The notes under the pieces were generated by a model. That model saw only the letters and a list, made by a program, of their open reading frames with translations, searched no databases and was not told the DNA's origin. Shown here piece after piece: positions 1 to 6,480 of a stretch of DNA of 10,360 bases (position 1 is the first letter of the stretch; each line of letters starts with the position of its first letter). Source of the DNA: Bacillus sp. AFS037270 (GTDB lineage: Bacteria; Bacillota; Bacilli; Bacillales_B; DSM-18226); NCBI RefSeq assembly GCF_002585305.1, contig NZ_NUNF01000130.1, positions 1 to 10,360 on the forward strand. Reading direction: 5' to 3'. The position numbers and the translations under genes were made by a program.

Positions 1-39
1 TTTATGGGTTACAGTTCAATTTACGGATTAGGGCTTTTT

Positions 40-843
40 TTATAAGAATGTTCGCTTAACTTTATTCCAGAAAGAGTTATCTTTTAATTTTAAGGTTTTT
101 ATTTTTTTATCATTAATTTTAATTTGAATTGTTTCCACGTGACGGATACTTAAAGCCTCATTATCCATCCCCATTGTAGGGTGGTCATTCCCTTCCGAAA
201 TGACCCTTAAGGTAAGTGTACGTTCACTTCCAACAATAAAGGAAGCACCTAGGGTTCGATACTGATTAGTATTCACAGATGCCACCTCACTAACTTGCAT
301 ACACGAGAGCAGCGGGTCCACAATAGAGCCGCTAACTGATTTATTATAAGCCGTACTTCCGGTTGGGGTAGCCACAATTAATCCATCACCGCGAAATGTT
401 TCAAGATGAAGATCATCAATGAATACATCTATCACAAGTGTTTTAATAATGGCTGATCTGATACTGAATTCATTCAAACAACGAAATGTACTTTGACCAT
501 CGACAGTTACCTCAATGGTCGGATAACGGCGAACCTTTAATTGTGCGCTTGTGGTAATCGCTTCAATCATTTTTGATGTATCATTGATTCGAAAATCACA
601 ATACATACTCAGACTATCCATGACTGAAATGCCCATATAAAGGCAATCCTCCCGAAAGCCTGTTTTTCTAACCGCTTGTAAAAATGTGCCATCATCCCCA
701 ACACTGGCAATAATATTAGCCTTTCGATAATCATCTACAATTGTAAAATCGTAGCGTTTCGCAAGTTCTAACAGGGGTGCCATTTTCAAAAGTAAATCAT
801 CATCCCGTTTGTGATAGAAATAAATATTCCGTCTTATATCCAT
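40..843 (-). CDS. nadK: NAD kinase (second NadK-type paralogue, YtdI/PpnKB-like)
   Basis: Cytosolic enzyme that phosphorylates NAD to NADP using ATP or polyphosphate. The 267-residue length is normal for the family. Visible motifs are GDDGT at residues 49-53 (the family motif is GGDGT), the NE pair at 124-125, GDG at 152-154, the substrate loop TPTGSTAYNKS at 160-170 and the DNE motif at 227-229. The C-terminal KDNSFWNKVKRTFL matches the B. subtilis YtdI type as I remember it, so this is the second bacillar NAD kinase rather than the primary one. The ATG is preceded by GAGGGGGG about 6 bases upstream on the minus strand. The gene is divergent from the ytfI-gerW unit. The second glycine of the GGDG motif is replaced by Asp50, while the presumed catalytic aspartate (Asp51) is kept. 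Family assignment is secure; whether the altered motif lowers activity is unknown. Confidence 0.95.
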   Translation of the reverse strand: MDIRRNIYFYHKRDDDLLLKMAPLLELAKRYDFTIVDDYRKANIIASVGDDGTFLQAVRKTGFREDCLYMGISVMDSLSMYCDFRINDTSKMIEAITTSAQLKVRRYPTIEVTVDGQSTFRCLNEFSIRSAIIKTLVIDVFIDDLHLETFRGDGLIVATPTGSTAYNKSVSGSIVDPLLSCMQVSEVASVNTNQYRTLGASFIVGSERTLTLRVISEGNDHPTMGMDNEALSIRHVETIQIKINDKKIKTLKLKDNSFWNKVKRTFL

Positions 844-1011
844 GTCTTGTCCCCCCTCTAAAATATTAAAAAGAGATGCAATAACTTAGTTGAATTTAAA
901 ATGTCTGATGTTAGTTTAGCATTTTTTAGAAACAATATAAAAGAAGGTTAAACTGATATTCATGTTGAACATCCGAGTTAATCCCTAAACCAATCAACAT
1001 ATTGATGGTAG

Positions 1012-1040
1012 GTTTATTTTTTTCATAAATGCAAATAATA
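1012..1040 (+). promoter_or_regulatory. Possible sigma-F promoter for the ytfI-gerW unit
   Basis: GTTTA at 1012-1016 fits a sigma-F -35 element, and GCAAATAATA at 1031-1040 matches the GGnRAnAHTR -10 pattern except at its second base. The spacer is 14 bases, one shorter than usual. The predicted start point would fall next to the ribosome binding site, leaving a very short leader. The call leans on the B. subtilis ytfI-ytfJ pair being in the sigma-F regulon, as I recall. Weak on sequence alone. Confidence 0.3.
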
Positions 1041-1064
1041 ATTGGCTGAAAGGATGTGAGAAAA

Positions 1065-1760
1065 ATGTTTTGGCTGCTCCTCACTCTGCTTATCATTTTG
1101 GTCTTATTCCTATTCATTATTTTTACAAAGCTGACAATCTATATTTATTATTCTCATTTTAACGATAATGACGATTTAAAAATAGAGTTACGTGTATTGT
1201 TTGGCTTAATCAAATACAAAATAAAGGTACCTGTAATAAAAGTTGATGATGACTCCCCAAGCATTGTTGTGAAAAGCAAATCACAATTGGGAGACAAAGC
1301 TGATGAAGACACCGAAACAAATCTAAATCAATTAAACCAGGATGACTTTTTAAGTAAACTTCAGTCCGCAAAAGATATCCTGCATAAGGTTTTTGGAATG
1401 AATATAATAGTAAAAAAGTTTTTACAAAAGGTTACAATTAAAAACTTTGAGTGGCAAACCTTAATGGGTGTTGGTGATGCAGCCTATACGGGGATGATGA
1501 CTGGAGCCTTATGGGCTATTAAAGGAGGGATTATCGGACTCCTTAGCCATTATATGAGGTTGAAAGAAATGCCTCAATTAACGGTTACCCCGCATTTTCA
1601 GGCAGCAGTTATCCATACAAAGTTAACATGTATGTTTCAGTTTCGAATCGGGCATGCTATTCTCGCAGGATTAAAACTGATTAAATTCTGGAAGGGCGGG
1701 AAACCGCGCCTAAAAAGAAAATCAGATTTTCAAGATGAAAAAACTAAATCCGTTTCATAG
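1065..1760 (+). CDS. ytfI: DUF2953 family membrane-anchored protein (YtfI-like)
   Basis: Protein of about 231 residues with one N-terminal membrane segment (roughly residues 3-24, almost purely Leu/Ile/Phe/Val) followed by a soluble domain, as in DUF2953/YtfI proteins. The middle (around residues 65-95) is acidic and polar and looks like a linker. The C-terminal half has the conserved-looking FEWQTLMGVGDAAYTGMMTGALWA segment, and the extreme C-terminus is basic. I chose ATG 1065 because the likely Shine-Dalgarno (AAAGGATG, 1049-1056) overlaps the upstream in-frame GTG at 1056, leaving no room for that start. The gene lies 15 bases upstream of gerW, whose ribosome binding site directly follows this stop codon, so the two form one operon. 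Molecular function is unknown; by context a role in forespore membrane or germination is inferred. Confidence 0.85.
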   Translation: MFWLLLTLLIILVLFLFIIFTKLTIYIYYSHFNDNDDLKIELRVLFGLIKYKIKVPVIKVDDDSPSIVVKSKSQLGDKADEDTETNLNQLNQDDFLSKLQSAKDILHKVFGMNIIVKKFLQKVTIKNFEWQTLMGVGDAAYTGMMTGALWAIKGGIIGLLSHYMRLKEMPQLTVTPHFQAAVIHTKLTCMFQFRIGHAILAGLKLIKFWKGGKPRLKRKSDFQDEKTKSVS

Positions 1761-1775
1761 AGGAGGATAAAAACT

Positions 1776-2285
1776 ATGTCTGACCATCCAATACAAGGTT
1801 TGATGACAACCGCAATGGAAAGTTTAAAAGAAATGATTGATGTTAATACGATTATTGGTGATCCAGTAGAAACCCCAGACGGTAGTGTTATTTTAACAGT
1901 ATCAAAGGTTGGATTTGGATTTGCTGCAGGAGGCAGTGAGTTTAATAAACAAGATAATGGTCAAAAAGAAGGACAAGGACAAGGACAAGGACAGCCTAAA
2001 CTTCCATTTGGTGGTGGAAGCGGCGGCGGTGTGTCTATTACTCCTATCGCTTTTCTAATCGTAAATTCTCAAGGTGTAAAAATGCTTCATTTAGACGAAA
2101 GCACTCATTTATACGAGAAAATTCTAGAGCTCGCACCTCAGGCCGTCGATAAAATACAGCAAATGTTCTCGAAAAAAGATGAGGGGAAGCAGCAGCAACA
2201 ACAATCTCAGCAGCAACAACAATCTCAGCAACAACAACAATCTCAGCAGCAACACCAACAGCCTAGAGTCGATTTGGAATTATAA
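1776..2285 (+). CDS. gerW: GerW family spore germination/sporulation protein (YtfJ)
   Basis: The 169-residue protein matches the Spore_YtfJ/GerW family: N-terminal HPIQGLMTTAMESLKEMIDVNTIIGDP, the VETPDGSVILTVSKVGFGFAAGGSEF block at about 31-56, a Gly-rich GGGSGGGVSITPIAFLIV block at 79-96, and an LDESTHLYEKILELAPQAVDKI helix. In B. subtilis GerW is needed for L-alanine-triggered spore germination, as I recall; its biochemical activity is unknown. Two low-complexity stretches stand out: a (GQ)n run at 67-73 and a C-terminal tail of Gln blocks separated by single Ser (139-162). The tail makes the protein longer than the roughly 150 residues I recall for B. subtilis YtfJ. AGGAGG at 1761-1766 sets the start. 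It is second in the operon with ytfI and is followed by a terminator. Confidence 0.93.
   Translation: MSDHPIQGLMTTAMESLKEMIDVNTIIGDPVETPDGSVILTVSKVGFGFAAGGSEFNKQDNGQKEGQGQGQGQPKLPFGGGSGGGVSITPIAFLIVNSQGVKMLHLDESTHLYEKILELAPQAVDKIQQMFSKKDEGKQQQQQSQQQQQSQQQQQSQQQHQQPRVDLEL
1971..1994 (+). repeat. Hexanucleotide tandem repeat encoding Gly-Gln inside gerW
   Basis: Four consecutive copies of GGACAA (the last is GGACAG) encode alternating Gly and Gln in the linker between the two conserved GerW blocks. Copy number should vary in steps of two residues without breaking the frame. Confidence 0.85.
2190..2261 (+). repeat. 18-bp tandem repeat encoding (QQQQQS)n tail of GerW
   Basis: Three consecutive 18-base units (2190-2207, 2208-2225, 2226-2243) encode Gln5-Ser. 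The first two are identical and the third differs by one silent base. A fourth, diverged unit (2244-2261) has a His and lacks the Ser. Near-identity at DNA level points to recent in-frame expansion. Confidence 0.93.
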
Positions 2286-2288
2286 GTG

Positions 2289-2332
2289 AAAAGTTAATCT
2301 TCCTAGATTTAGGAAGGTTAACTTTTTCTTTT
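2289..2332 (+). terminator. Rho-independent terminator of the ytfI-gerW unit
   Basis: A 14-base-pair stem (2291-2304 with 2311-2324, one G-U pair), six-base loop and a following T-rich tract, starting 3 bases after the gerW stop. Confidence 0.92.
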
Positions 2333-2390
2333 GTAATCACGGCTTAACATTAGGCATGAAATAAAAACCAAATTTCTCTAGTTCAAATAA

Positions 2391-2434
2391 TTGCAAAAAT
2401 AGTTTTGAAAAGATATATTTACACTGTACATAAT
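2391..2434 (+). promoter_or_regulatory. Sigma-A promoter region for tpx (two overlapping candidates)
   Basis: TTGCAA (2391-2396), 17 bases, TATATT (2414-2419) is one candidate. TTGAAA (2405-2410), 18 bases, CATAAT (2429-2434) is a second that overlaps it. Both have good spacing and fit an isolated tpx transcript after the upstream terminator. The sequence does not decide which is used. Confidence 0.6.
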
Positions 2435-2467
2435 TAAAGTTTATTCGTCTTGAACGAAGGCTTTAAT
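2433..2467 (+). promoter_or_regulatory. Inverted repeat in the tpx leader (operator or mRNA hairpin)
   Basis: Outer arms ATTAAAG (2433-2439) and CTTTAAT (2461-2467) flank inner arms TTCGT (2444-2448) and ACGAA (2454-2458), around the loop CTTGA. It ends 5 bases before the AAAGGAGG ribosome binding site (2473-2480) and has no T-tract, so it is not a terminator. It could be a 5' stabilising hairpin or a protein-binding site. Function is unknown. Confidence 0.6.
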
Positions 2468-2490
2468 ACAACAAAGGAGGATGAATTAGA

Positions 2491-2991
2491 ATGGCAAATG
2501 TTACATTTAAAGGAAATCAAATTACTCTTCTTGGCAATGAGGTAAAAGTGGGCGATAAGGCTCCAAATTTCACAGTCCTTGCTAATGACTTATCAGAAGT
2601 AACTCTAAATGATACTAAGGGACAAGTTCGTTTAATCTCATCAGTACCTTCACTAGATACAGGTGTTTGTGATGCAGAAACACGCCGTTTTAATGAAGAA
2701 GCAAACAGCTTAGGTAATGTTAAAATCTTAACAGTAAGCGTAGACTTACCATTTGCTCAAAAGCGCTGGTGTGCCGCTGCTGGAATTGAAAATGTTCAAA
2801 CTTTATCTGACCATCGTGACCTTTCTTTTGGTGAAGCATATGGAGTCGCGATTCAAGAGTTAAGACTTTTAACTCGTGCTGTTTTCGTAGTAGATTCAAG
2901 TGATACAGTTGTTTATGTTGAATATGTTAGTGAAGCAACTAACCATCCAAATTATGAAGCAGCACTTGACGCAGCTAGAAACGCAAAATAA
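2491..2991 (+). CDS. tpx: Thiol peroxidase (atypical 2-Cys peroxiredoxin Tpx)
   Basis: Cytosolic peroxidase that reduces hydrogen peroxide and organic hydroperoxides using thioredoxin. At 166 residues it is full length. The peroxidatic cysteine is Cys60 in [14 protein letters not shown], with the active-site Thr57, and the resolving cysteine is Cys94 in [13 protein letters not shown], the pairing expected for Tpx. Arg129 in [10 protein letters not shown] matches the conserved active-site arginine. The N-terminal [12 protein letters not shown] is typical of the family. AAAGGAGG lies 10 bases before the ATG. The gene has its own promoter region and terminator, so it is monocistronic. In B. subtilis it is a disulfide-stress gene under Spx, but no Spx site was identified here. 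Confidence 0.97.
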   Translation: MANVTFKGNQITLLGNEVKVGDKAPNFTVLANDLSEVTLNDTKGQVRLISSVPSLDTGVCDAETRRFNEEANSLGNVKILTVSVDLPFAQKRWCAAAGIENVQTLSDHRDLSFGEAYGVAIQELRLLTRAVFVVDSSDTVVYVEYVSEATNHPNYEAALDAARNAK

Positions 2992-3000
2992 TATAACTAA

Positions 3001-3028
3001 GGGCCTCGTGAAATTGCGAGGTCTTTTT
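3001..3028 (+). terminator. Rho-independent terminator of tpx
   Basis: GGCCTCG (3002-3008) pairs with CGAGGTC (3017-3023) with one G-U pair, followed by five Ts, 10 bases after the tpx stop. Confidence 0.92.
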
Positions 3029-3030
3029 AC

Positions 3031-3060
3031 TTGTTTAAAAAATACATACTCGTATAGAAT
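3031..3060 (+). promoter_or_regulatory. Possible sigma-A promoter for ytxK
   Basis: TTGTTT (3031-3036) with TATAGA (3053-3058, 16-base spacer) or TAGAAT (3055-3060, 18-base spacer). It lies between the tpx terminator and the ytxK ribosome binding site, where a promoter is expected. The match is only moderate. Confidence 0.4.
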
Positions 3061-3091
3061 GAATAAGGAAATTTAGTAATGGAGGGAAACA

Positions 3092-4075
3092 ATGAACATT
3101 TCTCCAATAGAAGAGTTATTTACATTATTTAATGAAACAGCCCTTATTTTACAAGAGGAATTAGCCTGCAGTTATCTTGAGGCGCTTGCCGAAACAGGTG
3201 AGAATCTATTTCAAGGAGCTATCCTGCAGGAAGAGTTAAGTGAATTAACCGTAAAGAGGCTTAAGAAACAATATAGCGAGCTTAGTTTGGACAACTTTTC
3301 AAATGAAGACATCCGCAAAGCCTTTCAGTTAGTGATTTTAAAAGGAATGAAGGAAAACGTGCAGCCGAATCATCAAATGACTCCCGATTCTGTAGGAATG
3401 CTCGTTGGTTACTTAGTTGAAAAATTTATGCAGAAACCATCCTTTCGTCTCCTCGACCCGGCCGTAGGAACAGGAAATCTTTTAACAACGGTGATCAATC
3501 ATTCTCGTAAACAAATCAGCTCCATTGGTGTAGAGATTGATGATATCCTAATAAAGCTTGCTTATGTAAATGCAAACCTTCAGGGACATCCGATTCAGTT
3601 TTTTAATCAAGACAGCTTAGAATCTTTATTTATTGACCCCGTTGATGCAGTAATTGCTGATTTACCTATTGGATACTATCCGAATGATGTAAGAGCAGCC
3701 GACTACCAATTAAAATCGGATACGGGCCATTCCTATTCACATCACTTATTTATAGAACAGAGTGTCCGGCATACCAACCCAGGAGGATATCTGTTTTTCT
3801 TAGTTCCTAATGGTCTTTTTGAAAGTGAACAGGCGCCGCTGCTGCATGAATATATAAAGGACCATTTATATATTCAAGGTTTGCTGCAATTACCAACAAG
3901 CATTTTTAAAACTAAGAGTTCAGCCAAAAGTATTTTGATTTTACAAAAGAAGGGCGATAACATCCAGCCCCCTAAGCAGGCTTTGCTTGTGAATCTGCCG
4001 AGCCTTTCAAACGCCTTTGAGATGGATAAGATCCTTACGAAAATGGAAAAGTGGTTTCAAGAAAATAAAGGATAA
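3092..4075 (+). CDS. ytxK: Class I SAM-dependent methyltransferase, N6-type fold (YtxK-like)
   Basis: A 327-residue protein with a mainly helical N-terminal domain (about 1-90) and a Rossmann methyltransferase domain. The SAM-binding motif I is DPAVGTGN at 122-129, preceded by MTPDSVGMLVGYL as in type I restriction M subunits. An acidic loop (GVEIDD, 146-151) and NQDSL (172-176) follow. The catalytic position, NPPY/DPPY in adenine-N6 enzymes, here reads DLPIGYY (190-196). No restriction or specificity subunit is nearby, so this is not a restriction system but the solitary YtxK family found beside ackA in Bacillus. Substrate is unknown. The start is set by GGAGGG at 3081-3086. A very strong terminator overlaps its end, so ackA is probably transcribed separately. 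Confidence 0.9.
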   Translation: MNISPIEELFTLFNETALILQEELACSYLEALAETGENLFQGAILQEELSELTVKRLKKQYSELSLDNFSNEDIRKAFQLVILKGMKENVQPNHQMTPDSVGMLVGYLVEKFMQKPSFRLLDPAVGTGNLLTTVINHSRKQISSIGVEIDDILIKLAYVNANLQGHPIQFFNQDSLESLFIDPVDAVIADLPIGYYPNDVRAADYQLKSDTGHSYSHHLFIEQSVRHTNPGGYLFFLVPNGLFESEQAPLLHEYIKDHLYIQGLLQLPTSIFKTKSSAKSILILQKKGDNIQPPKQALLVNLPSLSNAFEMDKILTKMEKWFQENKG

Positions 4076-4118
4076 AATGGGGAAGATACCCTGTTTTATC
4101 CTTTATTTTGTTTTTTTT
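4062..4118 (+). terminator. Strong rho-independent terminator overlapping the end of ytxK
   Basis: A 16-base-pair perfect stem (4062-4077 with 4094-4109) is extended by two G-U and three G-C pairs to a loop at 4083-4088, followed by eight Ts (4111-4118). The left arm lies in the last codons and stop of ytxK. Confidence 0.93.
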
Positions 4119-4154
4119 AAATTAAGAAATTTGTGAATATATGAACATTTGTCA

Positions 4155-4168
4155 TGTAATCGGTATCA
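4155..4168 (+). promoter_or_regulatory. Catabolite-response element (cre) for CcpA activation of ackA
   Basis: TGTAATCGGTATCA matches 12 of 14 positions of the TGWAARCGYTWNCW cre consensus and differs at two bases from the B. subtilis ackA activating cre as I remember it. Relative to the promoter at 4182-4210 it spans about -62 to -49, the upstream position expected for CcpA activation rather than repression. Confidence 0.75.
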
Positions 4169-4181
4169 TGTGAATTATTCC

Positions 4182-4210
4182 TTGAAATGTCCTATCTACA
4201 GTGATTAAAT
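4182..4210 (+). promoter_or_regulatory. Sigma-A promoter of ackA with extended -10
   Basis: TTGAAA (4182-4187), a 17-base spacer and TTAAAT (4205-4210) preceded by TG at 4202-4203. The predicted start near 4217 leaves a leader of about 98 bases in which I see no clear structure. Confidence 0.6.
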
Positions 4211-4314
4211 GAAAAATTGAGGGAGATAAACAGGGTCGGTTTGCACAAAATAAAGGTGTATTAAAACATAAATAATTACAAGTCGATGTTGTTATATAAA
4301 AGGAGCGTTCTAAA

Positions 4315-5502
4315 ATGGCAAAAGTTATTGCAATCAATGCAGGAAGTTCTTCGTTGAAGTTTCAGTTATTTGAAATGCCTAGCGAAGAAGTAATCACGAA
4401 AGGACTTATTGAAAGAATAGGCATAAATGATTCGATTTTTAATATTACGGCTAATGGCGAAAAAATTCAAGAAATCACTGATATTCCAGATCATGATGTA
4501 GCTGTTAAAATGCTGTTAGATAAATTAACTACACTGGGGATTATCAAGTCTCTCAACGAAATTGAAGGAATTGGCCATCGTGTTGTGCACGGTGGAGAAG
4601 CTTTTAACGATTCAGCTTTAATTACTGATGAAGTTTTAGCTAAAATAGAAGAATTATCAGAATTAGCACCATTGCATAATCCGGCCAATGTTACCGGAAT
4701 TAAAGCATTTAAGCAGGTCCTGCCTAATGTTCCAGCAGTTGCTGTATTCGATACAGCTTTCCATCAAACAATGCCAGAGAGTTCTTTCCTATACAGCTTG
4801 CCATATGAATACTATAAAGAATATGGTATCCGTAAATACGGCTTCCATGGCACAAGCCATAAATATGTATCACAGCGTGCAGCAGAATTATTAGGTCGTC
4901 CGATTGAACAACTTCGCTTACTCTCTTGTCACTTAGGGAATGGAGCAAGTATCGCTGCGATTGAAGGCGGCAAGTCTATTGACACATCTATGGGTTTCAC
5001 ACCACTTGCAGGGGTAACGATGGGAACACGTTCAGGGAACATTGACCCAGCGCTCATTCCTTACATCATGGAGAAAACCAATCAAACTGCTGAAGAAGTA
5101 CTTGATGTGTTAAATAAAAAGAGTGGTATGTTAGCTGTTTCTGGTTTCTCAAGTGACCTGCGCGATATTATTGGTGAAGCTGACAAAGGAAATGAGCGTG
5201 CAGAGCTTGCATTGGATGTGTTTGCTAATCGTATTCATAAATATATCGGTTCTTATGCTGCTCGTATGTATGGCGTAGATGCGATCATTTTCACTGCCGG
5301 TATTGGTGAAAATAGTGACCCGATTAGAGAACGTATTTTAAAAGGATTAGAATTTATGGGTGTTTATTGGGATCCTGCTTTAAATAAGGTTAGAGGCGAG
5401 GAAGCATTTATCAACTATCCTCATTCACCAGTTAAAGTAATAATCATTCCTACAAATGAAGAGGTTATGATTGCCCGTGACGTTGTTCGTTTAGCCCAAT
5501 AA
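4315..5502 (+). CDS. ackA: Acetate kinase
   Basis: Cytosolic enzyme that interconverts acetyl phosphate plus ADP with acetate plus ATP, the energy-yielding last step of acetate overflow. At 395 residues it is full length. It has the N-terminal [13 protein letters not shown] signature (Asn8, Ser11-13), GHRVVHGG with Arg89, [11 protein letters not shown] with Asp146, [12 protein letters not shown] with His178, HLGNG (206-210), [19 protein letters not shown] with Arg239, FTAGIGENS, and the C-terminal NEEVMIARD with the metal-binding Glu. AAAAGGAG (4298-4305) sets the start. It appears monocistronic, between the ytxK and ackA terminators. The upstream cre implies activation by CcpA when glucose is abundant. 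Confidence 0.98.
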   Translation: MAKVIAINAGSSSLKFQLFEMPSEEVITKGLIERIGINDSIFNITANGEKIQEITDIPDHDVAVKMLLDKLTTLGIIKSLNEIEGIGHRVVHGGEAFNDSALITDEVLAKIEELSELAPLHNPANVTGIKAFKQVLPNVPAVAVFDTAFHQTMPESSFLYSLPYEYYKEYGIRKYGFHGTSHKYVSQRAAELLGRPIEQLRLLSCHLGNGASIAAIEGGKSIDTSMGFTPLAGVTMGTRSGNIDPALIPYIMEKTNQTAEEVLDVLNKKSGMLAVSGFSSDLRDIIGEADKGNERAELALDVFANRIHKYIGSYAARMYGVDAIIFTAGIGENSDPIRERILKGLEFMGVYWDPALNKVRGEEAFINYPHSPVKVIIIPTNEEVMIARDVVRLAQ

Positions 5503-5537
5503 TGTTAATTCGGGATTTCTGAAACTTAATAATTTAG

Positions 5538-5577
5538 AAAAAGGCAAAAGCAGTTTTTAACCGTTTTTGCCTTTTTT
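5538..5577 (+). terminator. Rho-independent terminator of ackA
   Basis: A 12-base stem, AAAAAGGCAAAA (5538-5549) with its complement (about 5565-5576), ending in a T-run. The T-run overlaps the -35 region of the next promoter. Confidence 0.9.
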
Positions 5578-5602
5578 CAGTCCTGTTTTGATGTGATATA
5601 CT
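5574..5602 (+). promoter_or_regulatory. Extended -10 sigma-A promoter for the EcsC-moaB unit
   Basis: TTTTCA (5574-5579), a 17-base spacer and TATACT (5597-5602), preceded by TGTGA, which gives the TRTGn extended -10 typical of Bacillus. The predicted start near 5609 lies 13 bases before the ribosome binding site. Confidence 0.65.
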
Positions 5603-5634
5603 GGTAAAAGAAACAATGAGCAGGAGGGGTTACA

Positions 5635-6480
5635 TTGCCATTGACAGACCGTGAAACAGTTGTGATGAATGAAATACGCTCATGGGAAAAAAACTTATTA
5701 AATTACGAAGCGAATGATTTTCAATTACTATATGAAAAGTATCTGGAGCGTTCTTTTTCCTTGTTGCCAGAAAAGGTTCAAAGGCAATTTTTCTACTTGA
5801 TCGACGGTTGGTTATTTCATTTACACAGTATTATACAAGGGTCACAGCTTCAAATGGATGCAAAGGAAAGAATCCTTACATCAGGCAGAATCTTTCGAAA
5901 AGATATAGAGAAAATCACGGACCTACGACAGTTGGATATTGATCAATTGAAATACATAGCAGAGCAGCAAATTGCCAAGCATCGCCTCTATTCCTTTGCA
6001 CAAGGCGGACTCTCTGGGACGGGAGGTACACTTCTGTTAGGGGCAGATATCCCAGCAATGGCAGTTATAAATTTACGGGTGGTTCAATTGATTGCTATGA
6101 CCTATGGATTTGAGGTGAATACTCCATTTGAAATGATGACATCTTTAAAAGTATTCCATACCGCCACACTGCCGCCAAGAATCCAAAAAGAAGGCTGGGC
6201 TTCTTTGATGACAGAATTAGAGGCACATGAAGAGTTATATTTTTATGAGGGAAATGAGAAAATTACCGATATTACCTGGTTAGAGCAGCCGGTTCAACAG
6301 CTATTTAAAGCAATGGTGATCATGCTGTTTCGAAAACGGGCAATCCAAGGTATACCGCTTGTCAGCATGGCCATTGGGGCTGGAACGAATTATCAATTAA
6401 CCCGGAAAGTAACGGATTTTGCCCATAAGTACTATCAATTGCGATATCTAAAGGAAAAAGAGGAGTCATACGATGAGTAG
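5635..6480 (+). CDS. EcsC family protein
   Basis: A 281-residue protein of the EcsC family, named after the third gene of the Bacillus ecsABC transporter operon; its biochemical role is unknown. The N-terminal half is helical and charged. The core has the family's Gly-rich hydrophobic stretch GGLSGTGGTLLLGADIPAM (124-142), running into INLRVVQLIAMTYGFE. A second hydrophobic segment (about 222-250, ending IPLVSMAIGAG) precedes a conserved TNYQLTRKVTDFAHKYY block. These segments may associate with the membrane. The start is TTG at 5635, 5 bases after AGGAGGGG (5622-5629); another in-frame TTG at 5641 is less well spaced. The stop overlaps the moaB start by 8 bases. No EcsA or EcsB partner is in the window. 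Confidence 0.87.
   Translation: MPLTDRETVVMNEIRSWEKNLLNYEANDFQLLYEKYLERSFSLLPEKVQRQFFYLIDGWLFHLHSIIQGSQLQMDAKERILTSGRIFRKDIEKITDLRQLDIDQLKYIAEQQIAKHRLYSFAQGGLSGTGGTLLLGADIPAMAVINLRVVQLIAMTYGFEVNTPFEMMTSLKVFHTATLPPRIQKEGWASLMTELEAHEELYFYEGNEKITDITWLEQPVQQLFKAMVIMLFRKRAIQGIPLVSMAIGAGTNYQLTRKVTDFAHKYYQLRYLKEKEESYDE

Noticed and set aside
1..39. Left edge, checked for a terminator of the NAD kinase gene or part of another gene
   Set aside because: No clear hairpin and no identifiable reading frame in the 39 bases available.
926..1117. Minus-strand ORF of 63 codons spanning the nadK-ytfI gap
   Set aside because: It overlaps the start of ytfI, has no convincing ribosome binding site and reads like composition noise.
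2481..2489. Two-codon ORF ATG AAT TAG just before tpx
   Set aside because: It abuts the Shine-Dalgarno with no spacing, so it is unlikely to be translated as a regulatory mini-ORF.
3092..4075. Methyltransferase considered as part of a restriction-modification or phage-defence system
   Set aside because: No endonuclease, specificity subunit or defence gene is adjacent, and the gene fits the conserved ytxK position beside ackA.
4491..4948. Antisense and out-of-frame ORFs within ackA
   Set aside because: They lie within a full-length gene with intact acetate kinase motifs; no independent signals.
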